The notes under the pieces: model-generated
What the model was told of the DNA's origin: nothing
Database searches by the model: none
The model's input: only the letters and a program-made list of their open reading frames with translations
Translations under genes and position numbers: made by a program
Shown here: one piece after another, positions 16,161-25,860 of the stretch
Numbering within the stretch: the stretch's first letter is position 1
How the letters are laid out: each line of letters begins with the position of its first letter
DNA from: VXPQ01 sp965223485
Lineage (GTDB): Bacteria; Bacteroidota; Rhodothermia; Rhodothermales; VXPQ01
NCBI GenBank assembly: GCA_965223485.1
Contig: OZ244993.1
Location: 2,666,001 to 2,730,000 of the forward strand
Reading direction: 5' to 3'
DNA length: 64,000 bases

Positions 16161-18134
16161 GTGCAACGCTTCGTCCAGCTTTGCGCGAGCGGAATATAGG
16201 GTTTCTTCGAGACGGATGGAAAACGGAATCGGCATGTTTTCCGCACCGACCCGCAGTGGCGGGGCGTCGAGATGTCCGAATGTCTCCTCGGCAATGCGGG
16301 AAGCCACCTCTCCGCCGAATCCCCCCTGCAGCGGCGCTTCATGAAACACGAGCGCCCGGTTCGTTTTTCGCACTGACGCGAGTACCGTCTCCATATCCCA
16401 GGGTACGAGCGTACGCAGATCCACCACTTCAAGTTCGTGCCCCTGCCCGGCCCACTGTTCCGCTGCTTCGAGCGCCCACTGCACGCCTCCTCCCCAGGCT
16501 ACTATGGTGGCTGCCGTCCCCTCCCGGACAATGCGCGCCTTGCCGAACGGAATCTCGTACGGCGCATCGGGGACTAACTCTTTCAGGGAGCGGTACAGAC
16601 GCTTGTGCTCGAGGAAAAGGACGGGGTTCGGATCCCGGATTGCCCGCATTAACAATCCCTTGGCGTCGTACGGCGTGGCCGGAAACACCACTTTCAGGCC
16701 GGGTATGTGGCAAAACCAGGCTTCGTTCGACTGCGAATGAAAGGGGCCCGCACCGATCCCGCCCCCGATGGGCGCGCGTATCGTGACCGGCAAGGATTGC
16801 CCCCACCGGTAGTGGGTGGTAGCCAGGTTATTGACGATCTGGTTGAATCCACAGGCGATGAAATCCGCATACTGTATTTCCAGGACGGGCCTGAAGCTTT
16901 CGATCGCCAGTCCCATACAAGCCCCGACGGCCCCGCTCTCGATAATGGGGGTATTCCGCACGCGGTCGGGGCCGAACGCTTCGAGGAATCCCTTCGTAAC
17001 CTTGAATACGCCGCCGTATTCGGCTATATCCTGTCCCAGAAGCAGTACGGAGGAATCTTCCTCCATAGCCTGCCGGAGCCCTTCCGAAACGGCGTCTATG
17101 TACCGTTTCGGGGCGCCTGCTCCCCTGTCGGTTCCGGGCGATTTCTCGCGGAGGGGGGCTGCGGACGCGAACACATCGGCGCGTTCCGTTTCGAGGGTGC
17201 TTTCGGGCGCAGGCCGGGCCAGCGCATATTCGATATCCTCTTCAACCTGCCGGGCAATGCGCACCCGGACGGCCTCCAGTTCATCCTCGGTAGCGCATCC
17301 AGTGTCCAGCGCCTGCCGCGCAAGCCGGTCCAGAGGGTCCTGCTCCGCCCACTCGGCGAACAGCGCGTCGGGCACATAGGCCGTACCGGAGGCTTCCTCA
17401 TGCCCCCGCATCCGGAAGGTTTTCATTTCGAGAAGGGACGGGCCGGCCCCGCCGCGCGCCCGGTCCGCAGCCTGCCGCACCGCCCGGATCACTTCCAGTA
17501 TATCGTTGCCGTCCACCACGGCGCCGGGCATCCCGTACCCGGCAGCAGCGTCGGCAATATCCCCGATCGGCACAGCCTCTTCCACCGGCGTCGAGAGGCC
17601 GTATCCATTGTTCTCGACCACGAAGAGGACCGGCAGCTTCCATATGCCCGCCAGACTCAATGCTTCGTGAAAATCCCCCTCGCGCGTAGCCCCGTCTCCC
17701 GCGAAACACAACGCCACAAAGCGCTCTCCGCGCAGCAGGGAAGCAAGTCCGAGGCCGCACGCCACCGGCAACATCGCGGCCATGTGGGAAATCATTCCCA
17801 CGATACGCCGTTCGGGAAGTCCGAAATGATACGTACGGTCGCGCCCTTTCGTGAAGCCCCCCTCCCGGCCCATGAGTTGGCGGAAAAGGGGTCGAAGAGG
17901 CACACCCCGGACGGTCCATACCCCCGTGTTGCGGTGCATCGGCAGGATATAATCCCGTTCCTCGAGGCCGAGGGCGCACCCTACTGCAATGGCCTCCTGC
18001 CCATACCCGCTGAACCACTTCGACAGGCGCCCCTGCCGGATCAGCCGGAGCATTTTTTCCTCGATCACCCTGGGAACGTACAGGTGTTCGTACATCCCCA
18101 GAAGATCGTCCTGTTGCACTGCAGCGTGCGCCAT
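16143..18134 (-). CDS. 2-oxo acid dehydrogenase E1, fused alpha and beta subunits
   Basis: 663 residues made of an E1-alpha domain (about 10-325) joined to an E1-beta domain (about 335-663). The enzyme is thiamine-diphosphate dependent and decarboxylates a branched-chain 2-oxo acid or pyruvate before transfer to E2 lipoate. The TPP/Mg motif is GDGATREGD (146-154) ending at VVENN (172-176). The beta half starts at RYIDAVSEGLRQAMEED and carries GQDIAEYGGVFKVTKGF and the transketolase C-terminal part. E2/E3 genes are not nearby. Its start lies only 5 bp after the glycosyltransferase stop on the same strand, so the two are probably cotranscribed. Substrate choice cannot be decided from sequence alone; the branched-chain type is my leading guess. 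Confidence 0.92.
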   Translation of the reverse strand: MAHAAVQQDDLLGMYEHLYVPRVIEEKMLRLIRQGRLSKWFSGYGQEAIAVGCALGLEERDYILPMHRNTGVWTVRGVPLRPLFRQLMGREGGFTKGRDRTYHFGLPERRIVGMISHMAAMLPVACGLGLASLLRGERFVALCFAGDGATREGDFHEALSLAGIWKLPVLFVVENNGYGLSTPVEEAVPIGDIADAAAGYGMPGAVVDGNDILEVIRAVRQAADRARGGAGPSLLEMKTFRMRGHEEASGTAYVPDALFAEWAEQDPLDRLARQALDTGCATEDELEAVRVRIARQVEEDIEYALARPAPESTLETERADVFASAAPLREKSPGTDRGAGAPKRYIDAVSEGLRQAMEEDSSVLLLGQDIAEYGGVFKVTKGFLEAFGPDRVRNTPIIESGAVGACMGLAIESFRPVLEIQYADFIACGFNQIVNNLATTHYRWGQSLPVTIRAPIGGGIGAGPFHSQSNEAWFCHIPGLKVVFPATPYDAKGLLMRAIRDPNPVLFLEHKRLYRSLKELVPDAPYEIPFGKARIVREGTAATIVAWGGGVQWALEAAEQWAGQGHELEVVDLRTLVPWDMETVLASVRKTNRALVFHEAPLQGGFGGEVASRIAEETFGHLDAPPLRVGAENMPIPFSIRLEETLYSARAKLDEALHSLLAY

Positions 18135-18139
18135 GCCGG

Positions 18140-19663
18140 TTACTGACCCTTACCGAGGATAGCCGTTCGGATCGTACGAAACAGGATCTTGAAGTCCATG
18201 CGGAGACTTACGTTCTCGATGTAGAAAAGGTCGTATCGGACCTTCTGCCGCACATCTTCGAGACTTGTATCGTATTTCCACTTCACCTGCGCCCACCCTG
18301 TAATACCCGGCTTGACACGGTGGCGCCGGTTGTAGAGTGGAATTTCCGCCGCCAGTTTTTCCACGAAGTAGGGGCGTTCGGGACGGGGTCCCACCAGACT
18401 CATTTCCCCTTTCAAGACGTTCCATAACTGGGGAATCTCGTCCAAACGCATTTTCCGCAACCACCGGCCCGGAGGTGTGTACCGGGGATCGTCTTCCTGT
18501 GCCCAGACCGGCCCGGTTCCGGCTTCTGCATCACGGCGCATCGTGCGAAACTTGCACATCGTGAAATCCTTGCCATGTTGCCCGACACGGCGTTGCCGGT
18601 AAATAGCCGGTCCAGGAGAAGTCAGGCGCACGATCAGCCCCAGGGCGATCCAGATAGGAAGCCCGGCAATCAGTACGACGGAGGACGCGACCAGGTCGAT
18701 GAGTCGCTTGGTGCTCTTTTCCCAAGCCGGCATAGGTTCAGGCAATACTTCAATAAGCGGCAGGCCGTAGATATGCTCGGTGCGCGCCATGCCTCCGATG
18801 AGCGTATAAAAGTCGGGTACCAGTTTGAGGGAAACCGGCTTCCCGTCGCACAGGCGCAGCACATCGATAAGGGCGCGGTGATCTTCCGATCCCAGTGCAA
18901 TCAGCACATCCTGCACACCGAGCCGGTCAATGAGTCCGGGCAAGGCATCGATCGAATGCACATCGGTATCGTCGGCCGCTTGCGCAAAGGCATCGTCGCC
19001 ATTCGTAATCGAGTACGACATGGCCCCATCGCCTTCCGAAGAATCCGGTTCGTCGCGGCGCATGCGAATCGCGCCCACGATCTGGAGCCCGGCTTCCGGA
19101 TACCGGGCCACTTCGTCATAGAGTTGTTCCACCCGGTCGGTCCATCCCACCACCAATGCCTTGTGAACGCCCCGCCCACGCACAAGCAGCGCCTTCTGCA
19201 CGGAGCGCACGGTCACCCGGCCGCACGCCACAAACGATACGGTCACGGCCCAGTAGAAGAAAATGAGGCTCCGGGTGGCGCCCGCCTCCAGCGTGTCTAT
19301 GAAAATCGCGAAAACGAGAACAAGTACCCCCGCCGATACCACCTTTCCCACCGAAACCAGCTCGTCGAACCGGCTGTCCGCATACCGCTCGCGGTACATG
19401 CCGAAAAACAGGAAAAAGCAAAACCAGTAGATAGCCAGTGCGGCAATGGGCACAAACATCCAGGGAGGTTCCGCGTACTCCGTGCCGAACCATTCCCATT
19501 GAAACCGGCCCATGTACAGGAGTATGCTGGCAACACCGAACGCCAGAAAATCGGCCAGAAACAGGGATATGAGTTCGGTTCTGCGCGACACGACGCGTGA
19601 GCAAATCCGTCGGAAAAAAGATAATCGGGAGGAAATCCGAGTGCCGGTGTGCAAGGAGCGCAA
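18140..19663 (-). CDS. undecaprenyl-phosphate glycosylphosphotransferase (exopolysaccharide initiation)
   Basis: 507 residues. Four to five N-terminal membrane segments (about 28-150), a Rossmann-like CoA-binding-like domain (about 160-300), then the catalytic bacterial sugar-transferase domain (about 310-507). This domain starts KRLIDLVASSVVLIAGLPIW and includes KFRTMRRDAE, LDEIPQLWNVLKGEMSLVGPRPERP and the RHRVKPGITGWAQV signature. It attaches the first sugar phosphate to the lipid carrier at the inner membrane, starting a surface polysaccharide repeat unit. It is divergent from the Wzi-like outer-membrane gene at 19788 and lies 5 bp before the E1 gene. No other capsule genes are in the window. 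Confidence 0.93.
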   Translation of the reverse strand: MRSLHTGTRISSRLSFFRRICSRVVSRRTELISLFLADFLAFGVASILLYMGRFQWEWFGTEYAEPPWMFVPIAALAIYWFCFFLFFGMYRERYADSRFDELVSVGKVVSAGVLVLVFAIFIDTLEAGATRSLIFFYWAVTVSFVACGRVTVRSVQKALLVRGRGVHKALVVGWTDRVEQLYDEVARYPEAGLQIVGAIRMRRDEPDSSEGDGAMSYSITNGDDAFAQAADDTDVHSIDALPGLIDRLGVQDVLIALGSEDHRALIDVLRLCDGKPVSLKLVPDFYTLIGGMARTEHIYGLPLIEVLPEPMPAWEKSTKRLIDLVASSVVLIAGLPIWIALGLIVRLTSPGPAIYRQRRVGQHGKDFTMCKFRTMRRDAEAGTGPVWAQEDDPRYTPPGRWLRKMRLDEIPQLWNVLKGEMSLVGPRPERPYFVEKLAAEIPLYNRRHRVKPGITGWAQVKWKYDTSLEDVRQKVRYDLFYIENVSLRMDFKILFRTIRTAILGKGQ

Positions 19664-19787
19664 AGCCTGTATCGCCCCTCGCCGCCGCCCGGCCTGTTCG
19701 CATGACGGGCATTCTTACATGAAAGCGCCCCGAAATGGTTTCATGCGCGCCGTATCTTGCACTACGCAACCCCTCCGATCCGCCGCC

Positions 19788-21416
19788 ATGCCGATGCTAC
19801 GTAGCCTATGCCGCCCGCTTTTTGCGCCGGCACTCGTCCTGCTCCTCGGGGCGGGGCTCGCGTGCGTACAACCCGTCTCGGCACAGCATGCCGATCCAGG
19901 CTCCAACCGGCCGGTGCCTCTTGATCACTGGGCCTACGAATATATCTACCGCTTACAGGCTCGGGGACATCTGACGTCGCTGCATCCGACAGCGTTGCCC
20001 TATACCGGCGGCGAGATTGCTTCCGCATTGAAATCGCTCCAACCCGAACAACTTCCGAAGCCGATCAGGCGCTGGGCCGAGCGATTGCACGAGGAATATG
20101 GAACGCCCCGAGACGAAAGCGGCCCGCAGGTCGGCGCCATCGTTCAACCAGGCGTACGGGCTTCCTCGACACAACGCCTTGATCCGCTGCGTCCGGCGCC
20201 GGACAGCGATGTTCCCTTACAGGTCGCCGGGCTGCATGTATACCCGCAAACGGCTATCCGCGTGTTTCTGGAGCACGGGCTGCTGGTAGCGCAGGGCGGC
20301 ATACGCTTCGATGCCTATTATCGATACGACCCGGACGCGCTCGAAGCCGCCAACCGACTTATCGCACGCAACGAAGAGGCATACATCGGCTTCGGCGCCC
20401 GCTATGTGTCGGTCTACGCCGGACGATTGGCGCAGCACTGGGGGCCCTATGGAGAAACCGCGCTCCTCGTGAGCCGGAATCCGGTGGATTTCGATCGGAT
20501 TTATGTGCGTATCGGTGGAGATCGGCTCGCCCTTCGAAGCGTCGTGGGCGAACTCGACAGTATGACCGGCGACGGGCGGTTCACGGGGACCGCCGGAGCA
20601 GATAGCGTCCGGTCCGGCAGCATAAGACGCTACCTGTCCGCCCATCGCCTCGACTGGCGCCCCTCCCGAAACGTGGCGATTTCGTTGATGGAATCCACGG
20701 TCTGGTCGGGGCCATCCGCCGGCCTTTCTCTCAAATTCTTCAATCCGCTCATTTTCCACGCTCTTGCCGTAGACGGGCGGCCCAAAAACGACGAAAACAA
20801 TGGGTTGCTGGCCGGCATGGCGTGGGCGCAGTACAGGGGATGGACGTTTCAGGGGCAATTGCTGCTCGACGATGCGGACCTGTTGAACCAGTCAGGCGAA
20901 CCATCTTCCATCGCGCTGAGCAGCAGCCTCACGTACGCCGGCCTCGCCCGCGCCGATCTGGGAACGGCATGGACCGTCGTGGCTGCGCGCACCTACAACG
21001 CCCACCAGCCGGAAGGCCGGTACACGCACCTGCTTCGAGGTATCGGAGCGCCGTACAACGACTATGTGCATGCCGCTGCATACGCCACGTTCTATACCGG
21101 GCGCGGGGAACTCGACCTGGCCGTGTCCCCCCGCCTCGATGTGCTCTTTCAGGGTACTGCGGGCATACACGAACCCTATCCGGTCGCAGCCGATGCGGTG
21201 GAATTTATTCTCGACGGCGTTACCGAACGGGTTGTGCGCCCAGGGCTGCGCCTTCGGGCCCAGCATGGGGCTTCCTGGTGGGGGCAGATCGATGTAGGCC
21301 CCGCTTTCATCCGGAACGAGGCGCACCGCACCGGCAACGACCGCACGGTTTTCACGGTCACGCTTTCCGCCATGGCGCGATTCGGCGGCGCAAAGCGCAT
21401 CTCCCTGTCCCTGTGA
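19788..21416 (+). CDS. capsule-assembly Wzi-like outer-membrane beta-barrel
   Basis: 542 residues, signal peptide MPMLRSLCRPLFAPALVLLL with cleavage near VSAQ; an in-frame ATG at 19743 is possible. The barrel region holds the Wzi-family-like stretch GRLAQHWGPYGETALLVSRNPVDFDR and a later SLKFFNPLIFHAL. Wzi proteins are outer-membrane barrels that anchor or organise capsule at the surface. The neighbouring divergent polyprenyl glycosylphosphotransferase fits a surface-polysaccharide role. The gene overlaps the next by 4 bp, so they form an operon. Confidence 0.72.
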   Translation: MPMLRSLCRPLFAPALVLLLGAGLACVQPVSAQHADPGSNRPVPLDHWAYEYIYRLQARGHLTSLHPTALPYTGGEIASALKSLQPEQLPKPIRRWAERLHEEYGTPRDESGPQVGAIVQPGVRASSTQRLDPLRPAPDSDVPLQVAGLHVYPQTAIRVFLEHGLLVAQGGIRFDAYYRYDPDALEAANRLIARNEEAYIGFGARYVSVYAGRLAQHWGPYGETALLVSRNPVDFDRIYVRIGGDRLALRSVVGELDSMTGDGRFTGTAGADSVRSGSIRRYLSAHRLDWRPSRNVAISLMESTVWSGPSAGLSLKFFNPLIFHALAVDGRPKNDENNGLLAGMAWAQYRGWTFQGQLLLDDADLLNQSGEPSSIALSSSLTYAGLARADLGTAWTVVAARTYNAHQPEGRYTHLLRGIGAPYNDYVHAAAYATFYTGRGELDLAVSPRLDVLFQGTAGIHEPYPVAADAVEFILDGVTERVVRPGLRLRAQHGASWWGQIDVGPAFIRNEAHRTGNDRTVFTVTLSAMARFGGAKRISLSL

Positions 21417-22018
21417 ATGCCCGTACGATACGTTCGACACGAGCACTGGCTGCCCTGCTTGTCACCGGCCTGGCGGCAGGATGCTTCGCCTCGGCGGCAT
21501 GCGCCCAGGAAACGCAGGAACCCTTCTCGCACATCGCGTTGCGTGGCGGCATGACGCCGAATGTCCGGCACAATGCTTCCTACAGGCACTGGCAGCGCGG
21601 CTCCGGAATCACATTCGCCGCAGCCACCCCATTCTATTTCGGCGAAATGGAAGCAGGACTGGCTCTGCACCGCTACTCGGCAGTCCGCCGTGATACCCCT
21701 TCCTTCGACGCCCTGTTTACCTTTGTAGGGTGGGGCGCCGGGTATACCGCCCCTCGTGCGTTTTCCTGGTACGCCGGCCTGCGTACGGGCATCTACCATA
21801 TGATATTCGACGAAGAAGTGGGAGACGAGGAAGAAAAAGAATTTTCCCTCGCGCTCGTTTCCCGGATCGACCTGCATCTCTCGCAGACCATACGTCTGTT
21901 CGTCGAAGGACACGTCATGCGGACGTATACGCTCCCGAGGTTCGACACCGCGGGCATGACAGGCGGGATCGGCCTGCGGTTTCGTAATCCGGACTGGCTG
22001 CGCGCCATGCTGAAATAA
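21413..22018 (+). CDS. small outer-membrane beta-barrel protein
   Basis: 201 residues. The start is a GTG overlapping the stop of the Wzi-like gene (GTGA), which implies translational coupling. Signal peptide (ALAALLVTGLAAGCFASAACAQ), then alternating beta-strand pattern (HIALRGGMTPNVRH, GSGITFAAATPFYFGEMEAGL, SWYAGLRTGIYHM) and a C-terminal strand IGLRFRNPDWL. It resembles small eight- to ten-stranded barrels, but no specific family is claimed. A cysteine in the signal region (AAGC) could alternatively be a lipobox. Confidence 0.68.
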   Translation: MNARTIRSTRALAALLVTGLAAGCFASAACAQETQEPFSHIALRGGMTPNVRHNASYRHWQRGSGITFAAATPFYFGEMEAGLALHRYSAVRRDTPSFDALFTFVGWGAGYTAPRAFSWYAGLRTGIYHMIFDEEVGDEEEKEFSLALVSRIDLHLSQTIRLFVEGHVMRTYTLPRFDTAGMTGGIGLRFRNPDWLRAMLK

Positions 22019-22027
22019 GAACCGACT

Positions 22028-24061
22028 ATGGGGAAAGCAAGAGAATACGGCGCTTCCCAATATCCGTCCTGTCCAGAGCGATTCGGGCAACGCGCGCAAT
22101 CCGTTTTCGCCGTGCTTTTCCTGTGGCAGACGATTGTTCTCACACCCCCTGCGTACGGACAGCATGACGGGCAGACTGCTTGCGTCCCGGATATCGGCAA
22201 AGAGGTCATAACGCGCGCAGACATCTTCCGGCGCGGTTTCTCTCGCCTTTCCGACGTGCTGGCGCTTTCCACGCTCTGGCATACTACCGGCCTGGAGGGC
22301 TATCACTGGCAAACCGCCCCGCCGGGCTTCCCGGACGGTACGGCGCGCTGGACCCTGTATATCGACGACATACCCGTAGCGCCTCGCGTACTCGGAAGAA
22401 ATCGGCTCAACGCGCTACCTGTCTCCCTTGCCGACGCCGCCTGCATCGAGATCGTATCAGGAATGGATATGCAGGGGCCGGCGTTTCTGCGAGCAGGCGC
22501 CATTCGCATCTACACGAAAAAACCGGAGTTCGGGCTGTCGATGGAGGCGGGCGTCACTGTAGGAAACGAGATCAATGACCCCGGTCCGTTCCGCTACACG
22601 CTCCCGGAAACCACCAACATCGACCGCATCGGACCTACCCACACGGCAAGCGTGTCTGTCGGAAAAACATGGCAGGGGCATGCGAGCGGGCGCCTCGACG
22701 AACACCACATAACGGACGCGGCGCTGCACGACCGGGCGCGGCGCTTGTACCACATACCGGGCACACAGCCACACATCCGGACCCGGGCGCTCGGATTCGC
22801 GGGCGCCTTCGGACCCCATCCCCGGAGTCAGCGCATACTGGCGGGCCTCTCGCACACCGGGGACATGGCGTTTTTTCCGGAAACGGGATTTGAAGTCCCC
22901 ACTATACACCGGATCGCTCTTCTCGGAGCGGCGGGAACGCTGCCGCTGCGAAGCGACGGCGTATTGCGTTATGCGGCCTCGTCGAGCCGTGACGCACTCG
23001 AACTGCGACCGAACCGGGAAGATATCGACCTGGATTGGACTCAGCGCCAATTCGTGGCGGAAGCAGACGCCCATGTGCGTATGCTGCACATCGGCGGACA
23101 GGTGCGAACCATTCAGGGGCAGACATCCGGACACTTGAGCGATGCAAACCTCTTCGATCTGCGGCTTTTTGGAGGGCTGGATGCGCGTATACGGCAGCGT
23201 GGACGCACACGCCTCGTTCTGGAGTGGGTCCGGCATGAGGGGCGCAGCGGGGCCGTATTGTACGCCTCCGCGGAAATGCAGACCGGGGAAAGGCAAACTC
23301 TTCGATTCAGCGGATCGTACGGGGCCGCGCCCCCCGACGCCCGAAGCCTGTGGCTATGGCAGGAGCGGGGTTATCAGTTGCCTTATAGTACGTTCAAGGG
23401 TACGGGGCACGACAAAAAGCCGCTTCCACGCCGCGCAACCGTCGACGCGGGATGGATACATCGGGGTCCGACCGGCATATCCCGCAGCGTATTCGTCTTC
23501 TACAGGGGCTTCTGGAACGACATCCTGCCGGAATACACCATTGTATGGGGCGGCGACAATAGCAGCTTCGATACAAGGACACGGCTCTTCCAGGGGGCAG
23601 GCGGTCATACGGGGGGCATATCCGGCACTATTGCTTTCCGCCCCTTGCCAACGCTGCACCAGCGCGTTTCCGGTACGTTCGAAGCAGTCCGTCGGGAAAC
23701 TCCGCTCTGGCTTGCCTACGGCGAGCGTATTCCCCGGCTACGCTTGGCCACCACCACCACATTTGCACCGGTGGATCGCTTCAGCTTGTCGGCACTCATG
23801 CAATACGCCTCGGCCGCGAGTTGGCCCGCATACCGGAATGCCTCCATAGAAGCCGGAGAAGCCTGGCCATGGCGCCTGCCTGCACGCTTTCTGGTGGACG
23901 TAACCGCCTCGAAACAGATGGCGGGAGATCATATGAATGTCTCGCTGGGTCTCCGCAACCTGTTCAATGACCCGATGCGCTTTCACCCCGCAGGCGCCGT
24001 ATTTTATATGGAGTTCCACTTCTCCATCGTAGCGCGCTTCACGTCCACGGCAGGCTTCTGA
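22028..24061 (+). CDS. TonB-dependent-receptor-like protein (plug plus barrel)
   Basis: 677 residues. It has an N-terminal secretion region (about 1-45), a plug-like domain (about 55-170: VITRADIFRRGFSRLSDVL, a WTLYIDDIPVAPRVLG loop, CIEIVSGMD) and a barrel finishing FYMEFHFSIVARF. It is smaller than a full receptor and lacks the N-terminal carboxypeptidase-like domain seen in the receptor at 9371. No clear TonB box was recognised. It follows the 201-residue barrel gene by 9 bp, making a three-gene outer-membrane operon (19788-24061). Cargo is unknown. Confidence 0.72.
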   Translation: MGKAREYGASQYPSCPERFGQRAQSVFAVLFLWQTIVLTPPAYGQHDGQTACVPDIGKEVITRADIFRRGFSRLSDVLALSTLWHTTGLEGYHWQTAPPGFPDGTARWTLYIDDIPVAPRVLGRNRLNALPVSLADAACIEIVSGMDMQGPAFLRAGAIRIYTKKPEFGLSMEAGVTVGNEINDPGPFRYTLPETTNIDRIGPTHTASVSVGKTWQGHASGRLDEHHITDAALHDRARRLYHIPGTQPHIRTRALGFAGAFGPHPRSQRILAGLSHTGDMAFFPETGFEVPTIHRIALLGAAGTLPLRSDGVLRYAASSSRDALELRPNREDIDLDWTQRQFVAEADAHVRMLHIGGQVRTIQGQTSGHLSDANLFDLRLFGGLDARIRQRGRTRLVLEWVRHEGRSGAVLYASAEMQTGERQTLRFSGSYGAAPPDARSLWLWQERGYQLPYSTFKGTGHDKKPLPRRATVDAGWIHRGPTGISRSVFVFYRGFWNDILPEYTIVWGGDNSSFDTRTRLFQGAGGHTGGISGTIAFRPLPTLHQRVSGTFEAVRRETPLWLAYGERIPRLRLATTTTFAPVDRFSLSALMQYASAASWPAYRNASIEAGEAWPWRLPARFLVDVTASKQMAGDHMNVSLGLRNLFNDPMRFHPAGAVFYMEFHFSIVARFTSTAGF

Positions 24062-24073
24062 AATCATTGCCGC

Positions 24074-24982
24074 ATGACTGCCACCGGCCGCATACGAGCA
24101 TTCCTGGAGCTGGCCCGACCGGCTAACGTCATCACGGCGTTCGCCGACATTCTTGCCGGTTTTGCCGCTGCCGGCGCCATGACGGGCCTGTTGTTCGGCC
24201 AGGGCAACGCGCCGGTCGAGGATCTCGTATTCCTTCTGCTTGCCACTGCGGGGCTGTATGCAGGCGGTGTCGTCTTCAATGATGTATTCGACGCTGAACT
24301 GGATGCAAAGGAGCGTCCGGAACGACCTATTCCAAGCGGTCGGGCCACGCGGGGGCAAGCCGCTGTCTTCGGAAGCGTTCTGCTTGTTGCGGGGATTGCG
24401 GCGGCTGCCTGCGTCGGTCTTTCGTCCTTCCTCATCGCCGTGGCTGTAGCCTGCTGTGCCCTCGGCTATGATGCAGCCGGTAAACATCACGCTGTAGCAG
24501 GGCCGATTATTATGGGACTGTGCCGCGGAGGAAATCTGCTGCTGGGCGCCAGCGCCGTGCCGGGCATGCCGGAGACCCTGTGGTTTCTTGCGCTCGTGCC
24601 CGTCGCGTATGTTGGAGCCATAGTCATAATCAGCCGGGGTGAGGTGCATGGAGGCAACAAGCGCACCATCATGTTTGCCATTGTTATCGCGGGCGTCGTA
24701 TCGATGGCTCTGCTTGCTCTCGGCTTCCGGTCCGATTACCGAACGCTGGACGCACTGCCTTTCCTTCTCTTCTTCGCCTTCCTCATATTTCCCTCGTTCC
24801 GGCGCGCCGCCGCGGATCCCTCCCCGGCGCACATACGCCGGGCCGTCAAGGCAGGCGTGCTTGCGCTGGTAGCCCTTGACGCAACGCTTGCCGCGGGATT
24901 CGGAACCTGGATCGCGGGCCTTATGGTGCTTGCGCTCTTACCGCTCTCTATCCTCGTCGCACGGCGCTTTGCGGTAACGTGA
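24074..24982 (+). CDS. UbiA-family prenyltransferase, EboC-like
   Basis: 302 residues, about nine membrane segments. UbiA proteins transfer prenyl groups to aromatic or other acceptors in the inner membrane. The first Asp-rich motif is NDVFDAELDAKERPERPIPSG-like (near residue 75) and the second is reduced (YDAAGKHH). The early LELARPANVITAFADILAG and the RPERPIPSG segment resemble EboC of the ebo cluster, but no other ebo genes are in the window. It starts 12 bp after the receptor-like gene and ends 20 bp before the convergent PEGA gene. Confidence 0.85.
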   Translation: MTATGRIRAFLELARPANVITAFADILAGFAAAGAMTGLLFGQGNAPVEDLVFLLLATAGLYAGGVVFNDVFDAELDAKERPERPIPSGRATRGQAAVFGSVLLVAGIAAAACVGLSSFLIAVAVACCALGYDAAGKHHAVAGPIIMGLCRGGNLLLGASAVPGMPETLWFLALVPVAYVGAIVIISRGEVHGGNKRTIMFAIVIAGVVSMALLALGFRSDYRTLDALPFLLFFAFLIFPSFRRAAADPSPAHIRRAVKAGVLALVALDATLAAGFGTWIAGLMVLALLPLSILVARRFAVT

Positions 24983-25002
24983 GGGAATCACTGGCGATAT
25001 CC

Positions 25003-25860
25003 CTACCTCAACACCAATCTCAGCGCAAAAACGCCCAGCCCTCCCTGCATGACGCCGAAGGCCACCGCGGCACGGGAATCATGCGTTTCTATGCGTGATG
25101 TCAGTGCGTCGTTGCGGGTCCGCTGATACTCGTCCGCCAGATCGTCGGCTCTGAACTTGTAATGCACGGCGAGAGCGCCCGCGGCAAGCGCCGTTCCCAG
25201 CGCCGCATAATCGATCCACGCGCGATGCGTACGGGGCGGATTCAAATTCAGCTGCGCCGCCGCAGGATCAAGTTCATCAAACAGCTCCAAGTGCACCACG
25301 TGGCGGTTCCATACGGCTTTCCCCGGCTGTACGTGCTGGGAGACATACCCGACTCGTCTCACCAGAATACTTCCTTCCACCGGATCCGCCGACCGGTACA
25401 ATAACGGCGTCACGCCGATATAACGGCCCGCTTCAAGGTGCTCGATGAGCACATCGGCCCCGAACGGCTCCGATTCGATCCGGTAATGGTACGGAAAGCG
25501 CATGACAACACGAGCCGTATCGCCCGCAACCACATCCAGCGGCCGGGTAATCGGGGCAATCGACCAAGCGCCCGGGTTTGGTGCGGTAAGACGAATGGAA
25601 CGACTGGCGGCCGGCACGGCCAGCGGCATAGTCGATGCGCCGCCCACCAGCAGGCTGTCCGCAAAAACCAGCGCCTCGGGGAAGTTGGTGTCGATATGCA
25701 CATAGGCCGGGCCTTGCCCGCCGGCTGCCTCCTGCCCCTGCACCGGCGCATTAGCAAGCGCCGCAAGCAAAAACACGGCCAGAAGCACCCCTCGACGCGG
25801 GGTATGCAACAATGCCCCCGCACGCCGCCCCCTCCCCGATTTACTCGTCTTCCGTTTCAT
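25003..25860 (-). CDS. PEGA-domain membrane/secreted protein
   Basis: 285 residues. A basic N-terminus and one hydrophobic segment (GVLLAVFLLAALANAPVQG) form a signal peptide or anchor. One or two PEGA-like beta domains follow (AYVHIDTNFPEALVFADSLLVG and ESEPFGADVLIEH...IGVTPLLYRS), then a C-terminal hydrophobic region with a short helical segment (ALGTALAAGALAVHY; VAFGVMQGGLGVFAL). PEGA domains occur in surface-layer and envelope proteins. The start overlaps the 3' end of the BamB-like gene by 20 bp, so the two are tightly coupled. Confidence 0.75.
   Translation of the reverse strand: MKRKTSKSGRGRRAGALLHTPRRGVLLAVFLLAALANAPVQGQEAAGGQGPAYVHIDTNFPEALVFADSLLVGGASTMPLAVPAASRSIRLTAPNPGAWSIAPITRPLDVVAGDTARVVMRFPYHYRIESEPFGADVLIEHLEAGRYIGVTPLLYRSADPVEGSILVRRVGYVSQHVQPGKAVWNRHVVHLELFDELDPAAAQLNLNPPRTHRAWIDYAALGTALAAGALAVHYKFRADDLADEYQRTRNDALTSRIETHDSRAAVAFGVMQGGLGVFALRLVLR

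Noticed and set aside
16707..18146. 479-codon plus-strand frame opposite the E1 dehydrogenase
   Set aside because: Fully antisense to a gene with clear catalytic motifs.
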